A DNA stretch of 64,000 bases from Brasilonema angustatum HA4187-MV1 (GTDB taxonomy: Bacteria > Cyanobacteriota > Cyanobacteriia > Cyanobacteriales > Nostocaceae): the NCBI GenBank assembly GCA_019359695.1, contig JAHHGV010000021.1, positions 1 through 64,000 on the forward strand. The letters run 5' to 3'. The notes under the pieces are model-generated. The model was given only the letters and a program-made list of their open reading frames with translations, was not told where the DNA came from and ran no database searches. Below, piece by piece: positions 49,301 through 58,672 of this stretch (position 1 is the first letter of the stretch; every line of letters begins with the position of its first letter). The position numbers and the translations under genes are program-made.

Positions 49301-52300
49301 TTTAGTGATCGTACAGCCGCTAAGATTTGAAAGTGCTAGGAGCGAAAAAACACATCAATTTTTTCTAGAAAGTGAAAATCAAGAAAATCAAAGTTATCTC
49401 TTTGAAATTTTTAGTTTAGATGAAGAAACAGAAGAATGGATTTTACACGCTTCAGGGAAAATTGCTAAAAATGAATCTGAAAATAGCAATACTAAAATTG
49501 CTGAAAATTTAGCCGAAATCATTAATTACGAACTTTTACTAACAGCAGATAAATACTATAAAGAATTAAAAAGAAGAGGTATTAATTTAGGTAATAACTT
49601 TCAAAGTATCAAACGAGTATGGCGAAAAGATAAGACAATTTGGGGTGAGATAAAACTCTGTCAAGAATTAGAACTAGAAATAAATCGCTATCAACTGCAT
49701 CCAGTATTACTTGACGGTAGTTTACAGGTTTTTGGTGCGGCTTTGATTGCAGAGGGTAATCCTCAAACTTATTTACCTATAGGTTTAGATTCTTTACAGA
49801 TATACACTTCAGATATACCTAGATGGATTCGGGTAGAAAGACGATTAAACAATAACGAAACTATTCTTAGTGTAGATATAGATTTATTTAGCAACGATGG
49901 TAAATTAGTAGCTCAATTACAGGGAATGCAGTTTAAGCAAGCTAATCGTCAATCTGTACTAGGAAATAAGAAATCTGATTGGCAAAATTGGCTTTATCAA
50001 GTTAAATGGCAACCTCAGATTCGGTGGCGCATTTCTCAAGATGATCGCGAGGCTTCTCCTCTGTTAACTCCCACAAGAATTAGTGAAAAATTAGCCGCTC
50101 ATCATGAAGAGATTATCCAAAGCCAGTTACAAATATATCAAGAAGAACTTAAAAGTCTGAATACTTTAGCGGTTGGATATATCTTAGCCGCTTTCCAAAA
50201 AATGGGTTTAGTTTGGCAGATTGAGCGAGAGTTTAACTTACTAGAAATTGCGATAGAGCTAGAAATTATTAGTTGCTATCATCGGTTACTGAATCGCTTA
50301 TTAGCCATTTTAACTGAAGCTGGATATTTACAGCAAAAATCTGAAAGATGGCGGGTGATTAAAATTCCCACACAAGTTAATTTAAACTCCGTCATTCAAG
50401 ATGATATTGTGGCAGCAGAATTCATCCTGCTTTCTCGTTGTGGTAGTCAGTTAGATCGAGTGTTAACAGGAAAAGTTGAGCCACTACAATTGCTATTTCC
50501 CGATGGGGATTTTAGTATTGTGAGCAAACTTTATCAAACATCGCCGGTAGCAGTGGCGATGAATACTTTATCACAAAAAGCTGTTAGTTTAGCTCTAGAA
50601 AAATTGCCTATTTCTCAGGGAGTGAGAGTTTTAGAAATTGGGGCGGGAACTGGGGGAACAACTGGTTATTTATTACCATTTCTGCCAAGCGATCGCACTG
50701 AATATACTTTTACTGATGTCGGTGCAACTTTTCTTACTCAAGCTCAGGAAAAATTCCGAGAATACCCTTTTGTTAAATACAAAATTTTAGATATTGAAAC
50801 AGATCCCTTAACTCAAGGATTTAGTACCGCAGAGTACGATATAATTATTGCGGCTAATGTTCTTCATGCCACTGCAGATTTATCAGTAACTTTAAACCAC
50901 GTCCGACAATTACTAGCACCAGGAGGCATATTAGTTTTACTGGAAGTAACGACGGCGGAAAACTGGATAGATTTAACTTTTGGGTTAACTGAAGGTTGGT
51001 GGAAGTTTAGGGATCTAGATTGGCGACCAAATTATCCTATACTCTCACCAACCAAATGGCAAGAGTTACTAGCAAAAACCGGATTTAGTCAGACAGAAAC
51101 CTTAAATCCAGGTGGTTTGTCGCCACAAGTGCTATTTTTAGCCCAAACTCCTACAACAAAATTATCGAGAAACTGGTTAGTTTTAGCAGATCGTCAGGGC
51201 GTAGGTGCAGAATTAGCAAAATTGTTGCGCGCTCGCGGTGAAGAATGCCTGTTAGTATTTAGCGATCAGGATTATCGTCAGATTAGCCCCACAGAATTTC
51301 GAGTTAACCCCAATTCTAAGCCAGATTTCGACCAACTATTGACAACAATTAGCCGCGATGGCCCTCAATTACATGGCATAGTTAATTGTTGGAGTTTAAA
51401 TGCTGCTAACAGCGGAGGAATGAGGGTAGATGAGTTATCAACAGCTTCGATTTTAGGATGTGGGAGTACCTTGCATTTGATGCAAGCTTTATTAGCAATA
51501 GCAGGGGAAAAATTACCAAATTTATGGTTAGTTACCCGTGAGGCTGTAGAGGCAAATTTGGACTCTTCAAAGCCATCATTGCGGGGAGTAGCACAATCTT
51601 CTCTGTGGGGAATGGGCAAAGCGATCGCTTTGGAATATCCAGAATTAAATTGTATACGAATAGATTTAGCTGATGAAGGTATCGCTCAAAATGCCCAAGA
51701 TCTTTTAGCAGAAATTTGGTATCCCACAACAGAGGAAGAAATAGCTTTCCGAGGCGGCATCAGACAAGTAGCAAAATTAACCCGTAAAGAGTCAGAAAAT
51801 CCCTTGCCAAAGTTTGCTCGGCAACCTTGGCAATTAGCTATGACTGCACCTGGTTCGATCACAAATTTGCAATTGCAACCGATGATGCGCCGCGTTCCTG
51901 CTGCTGGTGAAGTAGAAATTGCTATTCGTGCTAGTGGACTCAATTTTCGGGATTTGTTAGGTGTCTTAGGTTTATATCCAGGGGAAGTAGGAGAGTTAGG
52001 GCTAGAATGTGCGGGTGAGGTAGTAGCTGTAGGCTCTGGGGTAAGGGATCTGCAAGTGGGAGATAGCGTAATGGCGATGACTCCAGGCAGTTTTAGCCAA
52101 TTCGTCACCACAGATGCAACAATGGTCATTCCCAAACCGCAACGATTAAGCTTTGAAGCTGCTGCTACTATTCCCTCAGCTTTTCTGACTGCTTACTATA
52201 CGTTGTACCATCTTGGCAAAATCTCGGCAGGCGATCGCGTTTTAATTCACGCAGCTGCCGGAGGAGTAGGTCAAGCAGCAATACAGTTGGCATTGCAAGC

Positions 52301-54023
52301 TGGTGCAGAAGTCTTCGCAACTGCTAGTCCTAGTAAATGGGCAGCTGTACAATCTTCGGGAGTCAAACATATTATGAACTCCCGAACCCTGGACTTTGCC
52401 GATCAAGTAATGGAAATGACTAATGGCAAAGGTGTGAATATCATCCTTAACTCTTTAACTTCGCCTGGATTTGTAGCTAAAAATCTGGAGGTTTTGAGTC
52501 CTGGAGGTCGATTTTTAGAAATTTCTAAGCGGGATGCTTGGACACTCACACAAGTAGTTAATATCAGACCTGATGTGGCATATTTCCTAGTAGATGTAAT
52601 GCAAGTAGTCCAAGAGCAACCAGAATTAGCTCGATCAATATGCCAGCAATTATGCGAAGAGTTTCAGCTAGGAAAACTCCAACCTCTACCTTACACTGCA
52701 TTTGGGATGACTGACGTGGAAGGTGCTTTCCGTTATATGCAGCAAGCTAAAAATATTGGTAAAATCATCATTAATATACCAAGCTATACATCAGATCAAT
52801 CTGTAAAATTTCATCAAGACTGTACTTATTTAATTACTGGTGGTTTAGGCGGTTTAGGTTTACTAGTCGCTCAATGGATGGTAGAAAAGGGCGCAAAGCA
52901 TCTATTACTTTTAGGACGAAGTGGGGTGAAACCATCCCAACAAAAAGCATTACATCAACTAGAGCAAGCAGGAGCCAATATCCAAATAGCGATCGCCGAT
53001 GTTGCCCAGACTGAACAAATGACCAAAGTGTTAGCGGGAATACCGCCTTCACTGCCATTACGGGGGATTATTCACGCAGCCGGAACTCTAGATGATGCAG
53101 TGCTACCCCAGTTATCTTGGCAACGGTTTGCTAAGGTGATGGCAGCTAAAGTAGAAGGCGCGTGGAATCTGCACTCCTTAACCCAAAACCAGCCCCTAGA
53201 CTTTTTTATTCTCTTTTCGGCTGCTGCCGCTTTAATAGGGAATCCTGGTCAATCCAACCATGCGGCAGCGAATGCTTTTTTGGATGCTTTAGCTCACCAT
53301 CGGCGATCACTAGGTTTACCTGGATTGAGCATTAATTGGGGGGCGGTAACTCAAGTAGGAGCCGCAGCTCAACGTCAAATTGAATCCCTCTTCGCAGGCA
53401 CGGGCATCGGTACCATTCTTCCCCAAGCGATGCTTGATATTCTCGAAGATCTGTGGTGCAGCGATGCTGTACAAGTAGGAGCAGTACCGATCAACTGGTC
53501 GCAGTTTGGCCAGCCTTGGAGCCAGTCTTCATTTTTTAGCGAGTTGCGGGTAGCCACTGCCAATACTGCCACAGATAGTCAAAAGAGAACTTCCCAGATT
53601 CTGGAACAATTACAACAAGCATCCCCAGAGGCAGGGAAAAAATTATTGCAATCACACCTTAACTTTCAAGTGGCAACAGTTTTAGGCATAAAATCAAACA
53701 AAGCGATCAACCCACACCAAGGGTTTTTCGATATGGGCATGGATTCCCTGACCTCCATAGAATTAAGAAATCGCTTGCAAATCAGTTTACAATGCAACCT
53801 ATCTTCCACCATTATTTTTAAATACCCAACAATTGCCGCACTAACCGAGTATTTAGCAGCAGAAGTAGTGGGCATTCAATTAGCTCAAAAGGCAAGCGAT
53901 CAATCTCAGCAAAACAAAACAGAAGCAGACCAATTAGCTGAATTAGCAGCACTTTCGGAAAGAGAAATTATCAATCTGTTGGCACAAGAATTACAGGCGC
54001 TCGAAGAGGGGAAAAATCAATGA
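46338..54023 (+). CDS. Type I PKS module: KS-AT-DH-MT-ER-KR-ACP
   Basis: A 2561-residue fully reducing module. KS has Cys206 in VNTACSSS (Asn where Asp is usual). AT has GHSLGE (Ser651) and an odd SACH at 748-751 in place of HAFH. DH has His954 (HQVYDQIILP, Pro kept) and Asp1126. C-MT has motif I from 1431 and His1510/Glu1536. ER (about 1830-2140) has ASGLNFRDLLGVLG and the NADPH loop IHAAAGGVGQAA from about 1970. KR starts at 2163 and the ACP serine is Ser2470. The expected unit is a saturated alpha-methyl extension. The ribosome site AGGAG lies 9-10 bases before the ATG, and the stop overlaps the next gene's ATG (ATGA). Confidence 0.94.
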   Translation: MPDLSERLSNMSPMKLAFAAQQVASQLELLKAEPIAIIGMGCRFPGGADDPEAFWQLLKNGVDAIAEVPKQRWDIDDYYDPNPDTPGKISTRRGGFLSQVDGFDAEFFGISPREATSLDPQQRLLLEVSWEALENAAQAPERLLNTATGVFIGICNTDYLNLISDLADRKYLDAYTGTGNSPSAAAGRLSYSLGLTGVSVAVNTACSSSLLAVHLACQSLRQRECRMALAGGVSLILTPEIGIICSKAQMLSPDGRCKTFDAAADGYVRGEGCGIIVLKRLSDALADKDNILAVIRGTAANQDGRTSGLTVPNGPSQQSVIRQALANGGVLPSQVSYVETHGTGTALGDPIEVGALGAVFGKDRLSDQPLQIGSVKTSIGHLEGAAGIAGLIKVVLGLQHQQLPPHQHYHQPNPQIDWERLPITVTTQLQSWSGINQRWIAGVSSFGFTGTNVHVVLEAAHTLEPPDLTAERPLHLLTLSVQDPAALPELAQRYLKYLEANPKSSLGDICYTANIGRNHFAHRLALVVSSRDRLQQQLTEYITETVNLKPERDQRKNTRQIAFLFTGQGSQYLGMGQELYQTQPTFRKTIDAIAKILRPYLDVPLLEILYSHPDKLQQTTYTQPALFAIEYALYQLWQSWGIKPSAVIGHSLGEYVAAVGAGVFSLEDALKLVVVRGRLMHLVQGKMVAVWADRELIEKLIAPFELVSIAAFNAPESLVISGEVAAIEQVTAALSQMGVKTKVLDINSACHSPLMQPILAEFQRVASKINYAVPKLDLLSNLTGSWAAQEIASADYWVKHIVNPVRWADGINHLIAAGYETFLEIGAKPTLTGIGKLGWGTDKLYWLTSLNPKQSDWQQILESLAALYVSGVAVDWLQFERDYPHNRLCLPTYPWQRESYWISAEYFPKTIESPKTSSNRINTLLDERLLLAKSKAICFQSKFSCDRLNFLADHQVYDQIILPGTAYLEIGLEAGQEIWHSQNLVITDLVIVQPLRFESARSEKTHQFFLESENQENQSYLFEIFSLDEETEEWILHASGKIAKNESENSNTKIAENLAEIINYELLLTADKYYKELKRRGINLGNNFQSIKRVWRKDKTIWGEIKLCQELELEINRYQLHPVLLDGSLQVFGAALIAEGNPQTYLPIGLDSLQIYTSDIPRWIRVERRLNNNETILSVDIDLFSNDGKLVAQLQGMQFKQANRQSVLGNKKSDWQNWLYQVKWQPQIRWRISQDDREASPLLTPTRISEKLAAHHEEIIQSQLQIYQEELKSLNTLAVGYILAAFQKMGLVWQIEREFNLLEIAIELEIISCYHRLLNRLLAILTEAGYLQQKSERWRVIKIPTQVNLNSVIQDDIVAAEFILLSRCGSQLDRVLTGKVEPLQLLFPDGDFSIVSKLYQTSPVAVAMNTLSQKAVSLALEKLPISQGVRVLEIGAGTGGTTGYLLPFLPSDRTEYTFTDVGATFLTQAQEKFREYPFVKYKILDIETDPLTQGFSTAEYDIIIAANVLHATADLSVTLNHVRQLLAPGGILVLLEVTTAENWIDLTFGLTEGWWKFRDLDWRPNYPILSPTKWQELLAKTGFSQTETLNPGGLSPQVLFLAQTPTTKLSRNWLVLADRQGVGAELAKLLRARGEECLLVFSDQDYRQISPTEFRVNPNSKPDFDQLLTTISRDGPQLHGIVNCWSLNAANSGGMRVDELSTASILGCGSTLHLMQALLAIAGEKLPNLWLVTREAVEANLDSSKPSLRGVAQSSLWGMGKAIALEYPELNCIRIDLADEGIAQNAQDLLAEIWYPTTEEEIAFRGGIRQVAKLTRKESENPLPKFARQPWQLAMTAPGSITNLQLQPMMRRVPAAGEVEIAIRASGLNFRDLLGVLGLYPGEVGELGLECAGEVVAVGSGVRDLQVGDSVMAMTPGSFSQFVTTDATMVIPKPQRLSFEAAATIPSAFLTAYYTLYHLGKISAGDRVLIHAAAGGVGQAAIQLALQAGAEVFATASPSKWAAVQSSGVKHIMNSRTLDFADQVMEMTNGKGVNIILNSLTSPGFVAKNLEVLSPGGRFLEISKRDAWTLTQVVNIRPDVAYFLVDVMQVVQEQPELARSICQQLCEEFQLGKLQPLPYTAFGMTDVEGAFRYMQQAKNIGKIIINIPSYTSDQSVKFHQDCTYLITGGLGGLGLLVAQWMVEKGAKHLLLLGRSGVKPSQQKALHQLEQAGANIQIAIADVAQTEQMTKVLAGIPPSLPLRGIIHAAGTLDDAVLPQLSWQRFAKVMAAKVEGAWNLHSLTQNQPLDFFILFSAAAALIGNPGQSNHAAANAFLDALAHHRRSLGLPGLSINWGAVTQVGAAAQRQIESLFAGTGIGTILPQAMLDILEDLWCSDAVQVGAVPINWSQFGQPWSQSSFFSELRVATANTATDSQKRTSQILEQLQQASPEAGKKLLQSHLNFQVATVLGIKSNKAINPHQGFFDMGMDSLTSIELRNRLQISLQCNLSSTIIFKYPTIAALTEYLAAEVVGIQLAQKASDQSQQNKTEADQLAELAALSEREIINLLAQELQALEEGKNQ

Positions 54024-57000
54024 AGCCCAATTTAGACCAAATCGATTCAGCTGCATTGATGAAAAAGGCATTGATTGAACTGAGGGAAATGAAAGCTAAA
54101 CTCAGCGAAATCGAAGCCGCACAAACCGAACCGATTGCGATTGTGGGCATGAGTTGCCGATTTCCTGGGGGAGCTAATAGTCCAGAAGGATTTTGGCAGT
54201 TATTGCGGCAGGGAGTAGACGCAATTAAAGAAGTACCTGCTGATCGGTGGGATATTAATGCTTACTACGATCCCGATCCTAATGCTGGCGGCAAAATGTA
54301 CGTGCGTGAGGCTGGCTTCATTGATCGAGTAGACGAATTCGATGCCCAATTTTTTGGGATTTCTCCCCGCGAAGTTGCTAGAATAGACCCCCAACAAAGG
54401 CTGCTGTTAGAGGTTTGTTGGGAGGCATTAGAACAAGGGGCGATCGCGCCAAAACAATTAAAAGGCAGCCAAACAGGAATATTTATGGGGCTATGTACTG
54501 ATGACTATGCCCAACTTACGGTTAATGCTGGCGATCGCCCAAGCCCCGATTCAGATGCTTACTCGTATTTAGGCATCACTCGTAGTATTGCTGTTGGTCG
54601 AATTGCTTACTTGCTAGGTCTGCAAGGCCCAGCAATTCAGTTAGATACCGCTTGTTCTAGTTCTCTGGTTGGTGTTCATCTCGCCTGTCAAAGCTTGCGA
54701 AATCGAGAATGCAATTTAGCTTTAGCAGGGGGAGTTAACCTCATGCTCTCACCCTTAAGCACAATCGGGCTATGTCGCTTAAAAGCTCTGGCTCCAGACG
54801 GACGCTGCAAAACTTTTGATGCAGCAGCTAACGGTATGGCTAGGGGTGAAGGGTGTGGGGTGGTGGTGCTCAAACGCCTCTCGGATGCCATTAAAGAACG
54901 CGATCTGATTTTGGCAACGATTCAAGGGTCAGCTATTAATCATGATGGATCGAGTAGCGGACTGACTGTTCCCAATCAATTAGCCCAAATTGCCTTAATT
55001 CGGGAAGCTTTAGCTGGTGCTAAAGTGCAACCAGCAGAGATTAGTTATTTGGAAGCTCATGGTACTGGTACTGCTTTAGGAGATCCAATCGAGTTGGATG
55101 CTTTACGGGATGTGTTTGGCGAAGCTCGCCAGCTTGAACAACCTTTAATCGTTGGTTCAGTTAAAACTAATATCGGTCACTTAGAAGCCGCCGCCGGAAT
55201 TGCTGGTTTAATTAAAGTTATTTTGGCTTTGCAACATGAAGAAATTCCCCCACATTTACATTTCCAGCAACTCAATCCTCATCTTAAGTGGGATAAATTA
55301 CCAATATTAATTCCCACTCAAACAATCCCTTGGTCGAAAGGTGAAAAGCCTAGGTTAGCAGGATTAAGTTCTTTTGGTTTGAGCGGTACTAACGCTCATA
55401 TTGTCTTAGCTGAAGCACCAAAGGTTGAAAGGCGACGCCAGACGCCTCAACGGGAGCCAGCGTTGAAGGAGGGTTTCCCTCCGCAGGCGTCTGGCGTTGG
55501 GGAACCCCCGCACGGCGCTGGCTCAAATTCCGCTTCTCTACAAGAGCGTCCGTTACATATCTTAACTTTATCGGCAAAAACTCCCCAAGCATTGCAGCAA
55601 TTAACTGAAGAATATGATCGCTTTTTGCAAAGGTATGCGGATTTACCTATAGGAGATATTTGCTTTACTGCTAATACAGGGCGATCTCATTTTGAGTACC
55701 GCTATAGTTTAATTGCCGCTTCTACTCAAGAGTTGCAACAACAATTAGCTGTTAAAGCAGCAGAAATATTATCAGATAAATTGGAGCCTAAATTATCTGA
55801 TAATATTGCTTTTTTGTTCACTGGACAAGGTTCTCAATATGTTGGTATGGGTAAAGAACTTTACGATACTCAGCCCACATTTCGCCAAGCTCTAGAGCAA
55901 TGTGCAGAAATTTTACAACCCTTACTAGATGTGCCATTGCTAGAAGTTCTTTATCCTACTTCTGAGAAAAATGCTAAATTAATTGACCAAACTGCTTATA
56001 CTCAACCTGCTTTATTTGCTTTGGAATATGCCCTCTTTAAGTTATGGGAATCTTGGGGAATTAAACCAAGTTGGGTAATCGGTCATAGTGTCGGTGAGTA
56101 TGTTGCTGCTACTGTAGCCGGGGTATTTAGTTTAGCTGATGGTTTGCGATTGATTGCTTGCAGATCAAGATTAATGCAAGAGTTACCACTTGAGGGAGGA
56201 ATGGTGGTAGTTTTTGCTAGTGAGGATCAGGTAGCAAATGCGATCACTCCTTATGGTAATTCAGTTGCGATTGCAGCGATTAATGGTTCTGAAAATATAG
56301 TTATTTCCGGGAAAACCGAATTTCTAACTAAAATCGTTGCTTCTCTAGAAACTGACGGGATTAGAACCCAACCTTTAAACGTTTACCATGCTTTTCATTC
56401 TCCATTAATGACTCCAATGGTGTCAGAGTTTCGGGAATTTGCTGCTCAAATTTTATTTTATCCTCCTCAAGTTAGGTTAGTTTCTAATGTAACTGGAAAC
56501 GAAATTGGTGACGAAATCGCTACCCCAGAATATTGGTGTAACCACATCCAAAAACCTGTTAAATTTGCAGCAGGTATAGCGACTTTGGCGCGGGAAGGCA
56601 TTGACATTTTTATAGAAATTGGAGCAAAATCAACTCTCTTAGGAATGGCTCGTCACTGTTTACCAGAAAATACCGGATTGTGGCTGCCAAGTTTGCGTTC
56701 GGGTGTAGGAGAATGGCAGCAAATTCTTGATAGTTTAGGTATTTTATATATTAATGGAATAACTGTAGATTGGCATGACTTTGATCAAAATTATCAAAGG
56801 CAACATATTTCACTACCTACCTATCCTTGGCAACGAAAACGATTCTGGGCTGCTCATAACCAGGCGCATAAAAGTTCAAATTCACAAATTACCGAATTTT
56901 TAACTAAAGGTGATGCAGAAAAACTAGCTAATACTCTGTATCAAACCGGAAAATTTACCAGTCAAGAACAGCCATTAATCGGTGAGATTATTAAAGTTTT

Positions 57001-58672
57001 AATTGAGCAACATCAACGAGAAATTCCCAAATTCAAGTTTGTCTCTTACCTTCTGACTACCCCAGTAATCCTCAGGGATAGCCTGCAACCGCAATTAGAT
57101 GCTTTAATGGCTCAACCAGATTTAGAAGTGTATTGGCAGGTTTTAGAGCAGTTGGAAGTTTTGACAACTGATTATGTAGTACGAGCTTTTTACGATTTGG
57201 GATGGAACTTTGAGGTAGGAAAGCGATTTTTGCCAATTCAAATAGCAGAAGAATTAGGAATAGTCGAGCGCCATCAAAGATTATTGCTCAGATTGTTAGA
57301 AATGTTATCTGAAATTAATGTCGTTGTCTCAGTTAATCGAGAATGGGAAGTTGTCCAAAAGCCAGAAATTCCTCAACCTCAAAAATTGTACCAGAGTTTA
57401 TTAGAAAAAAGTCCAAATGCTGAAGCAGAATTAACAGTTATAGAACGGTGCGGTTCTAATTTAGTGGCAGTCTTGCGGGGGGAATGCGAACCTTTACAAA
57501 GTTTATTTCCTCAAGCAGATTTAAGTATTGCTACTAAACTGTACCAGGATGCACCTTTTTCTCAGGTCATGAATACCTCGTTGCAAAAAACTCTCAGTGC
57601 AGCTTTAGCACAATTTCCTCAAGAATATGGAATTCGTGTCCTAGAAATTGGAGCGGGAACAGGGGGAACTACAGCTTATCTCCTTCCCCATCTAGATCCT
57701 GAACGCACTGAATACATATTTACTGATGTCAGTGCTTTATTTACAACTAAAGCTGCTCAAAGATTTCATGATTATTCTTTTGTTAAGTATCGAGTTCTAG
57801 ATATTGAAAAAGATCCAATCTCTCAGGGATTTTATCAAAAAAATTATCATATTATTGTGGCAGCTAATGTTTTACATGCCACTAGCAATTTACGTGAAAC
57901 TGTAGAAAAAATAGATCAATTATTAGCACCTGGGGGAATTCTAATTTTATTAGAAACAACAGCTAGACAAAGGTGGATAGATCTATTTGCTGGATTGACC
58001 GGAGGTTGGTGGAAATTCACTGATTTTGAATTGCGTCCAAATAGTCCATTATTATCAGGAGATAAATGGCAGGAGTTGTTGACAGAAACTGGTTTTGAAA
58101 CTACAGCGATTATTAAACCACTACTCAACAATCAGCCAGTAATTGCTCAACCAGCGATAATTTTAGCTCAAAGTCCAATGGTAGAGATGGAGTTATCTAA
58201 TAACTTAGAAAATCAGGAGCGATCGCCAAATGAGCAATCGTCAGCTAAACTACCAGGAATTAGGGAGAGATTGGCGGCAGTATTACCAGTAGAGGCTAAG
58301 GGGTTATTAATTGCTTATCTTCAAGAAGAGGTGAGATTAGTTTTAGGAATGGAGCGATCGCTTCTGCCAGATCCCCAACAGGGCTTTTTCGCTCTGGGTT
58401 TAGATTCCTTGACAGCAGTAGAATTAAAAAATAGATTAGAAACCGCTCTGAAATTGCCCCTACCTGGTACTTTAGCTTTTGATTTTCCTAATATTCAAGT
58501 TCTGTCTGAATATTTAGCTAAAGAACTTTTGCAGAGCGAAACTGGATTCGGTCAAAAATTAGATTCAGATCCAATAACTGTGGCAGAAGTTCCTCAAATA
58601 AATGAAGATGAATTACAAGCATTAATCGACCAGGAAGTAGCTGGAATTGAAAAGTTATTAAAGGGAATATGA
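54020..58672 (+). CDS. Type I PKS module without reductive domains: KS-AT-MT-ACP
   Basis: A 1550-residue module. KS has Cys212 (DTACSSS). The KS-AT linker carries a translated palindromic repeat (about 471-504). AT is intact with GHSVGE (Ser690) and HAFH at 790-793. There is no DH, ER or KR. C-MT has motif I from 1207 and His1286/Glu1312. The ACP serine is Ser1463 (GLDSLTAVEL, slightly unlike the GMDSLTS of its neighbours). It should leave an alpha-methylated (possibly gem-dimethyl) beta-ketone in the chain (inference). It is translationally coupled to both neighbours through ATGA overlaps. Confidence 0.94.
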   Translation: MKPNLDQIDSAALMKKALIELREMKAKLSEIEAAQTEPIAIVGMSCRFPGGANSPEGFWQLLRQGVDAIKEVPADRWDINAYYDPDPNAGGKMYVREAGFIDRVDEFDAQFFGISPREVARIDPQQRLLLEVCWEALEQGAIAPKQLKGSQTGIFMGLCTDDYAQLTVNAGDRPSPDSDAYSYLGITRSIAVGRIAYLLGLQGPAIQLDTACSSSLVGVHLACQSLRNRECNLALAGGVNLMLSPLSTIGLCRLKALAPDGRCKTFDAAANGMARGEGCGVVVLKRLSDAIKERDLILATIQGSAINHDGSSSGLTVPNQLAQIALIREALAGAKVQPAEISYLEAHGTGTALGDPIELDALRDVFGEARQLEQPLIVGSVKTNIGHLEAAAGIAGLIKVILALQHEEIPPHLHFQQLNPHLKWDKLPILIPTQTIPWSKGEKPRLAGLSSFGLSGTNAHIVLAEAPKVERRRQTPQREPALKEGFPPQASGVGEPPHGAGSNSASLQERPLHILTLSAKTPQALQQLTEEYDRFLQRYADLPIGDICFTANTGRSHFEYRYSLIAASTQELQQQLAVKAAEILSDKLEPKLSDNIAFLFTGQGSQYVGMGKELYDTQPTFRQALEQCAEILQPLLDVPLLEVLYPTSEKNAKLIDQTAYTQPALFALEYALFKLWESWGIKPSWVIGHSVGEYVAATVAGVFSLADGLRLIACRSRLMQELPLEGGMVVVFASEDQVANAITPYGNSVAIAAINGSENIVISGKTEFLTKIVASLETDGIRTQPLNVYHAFHSPLMTPMVSEFREFAAQILFYPPQVRLVSNVTGNEIGDEIATPEYWCNHIQKPVKFAAGIATLAREGIDIFIEIGAKSTLLGMARHCLPENTGLWLPSLRSGVGEWQQILDSLGILYINGITVDWHDFDQNYQRQHISLPTYPWQRKRFWAAHNQAHKSSNSQITEFLTKGDAEKLANTLYQTGKFTSQEQPLIGEIIKVLIEQHQREIPKFKFVSYLLTTPVILRDSLQPQLDALMAQPDLEVYWQVLEQLEVLTTDYVVRAFYDLGWNFEVGKRFLPIQIAEELGIVERHQRLLLRLLEMLSEINVVVSVNREWEVVQKPEIPQPQKLYQSLLEKSPNAEAELTVIERCGSNLVAVLRGECEPLQSLFPQADLSIATKLYQDAPFSQVMNTSLQKTLSAALAQFPQEYGIRVLEIGAGTGGTTAYLLPHLDPERTEYIFTDVSALFTTKAAQRFHDYSFVKYRVLDIEKDPISQGFYQKNYHIIVAANVLHATSNLRETVEKIDQLLAPGGILILLETTARQRWIDLFAGLTGGWWKFTDFELRPNSPLLSGDKWQELLTETGFETTAIIKPLLNNQPVIAQPAIILAQSPMVEMELSNNLENQERSPNEQSSAKLPGIRERLAAVLPVEAKGLLIAYLQEEVRLVLGMERSLLPDPQQGFFALGLDSLTAVELKNRLETALKLPLPGTLAFDFPNIQVLSEYLAKELLQSETGFGQKLDSDPITVAEVPQINEDELQALIDQEVAGIEKLLKGI
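55432..55529 (+). repeat. Palindromic repeat inserted in frame in the KS-AT linker of PKS 5
   Basis: It shares GACGCCAGACGCCTCAACGG and the end CACGGCGCTGGCTCAAATT with the PKS 2 copy but has a longer centre (98 versus 86 bases, a difference of exactly four codons). Nested pairings include GAGCCAGCG with CGCTGGCTC and ACGCCAGACG with CGTCTGGCGT. The translation is RRQTPQREP...HGAGSN. Confidence 0.8.
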
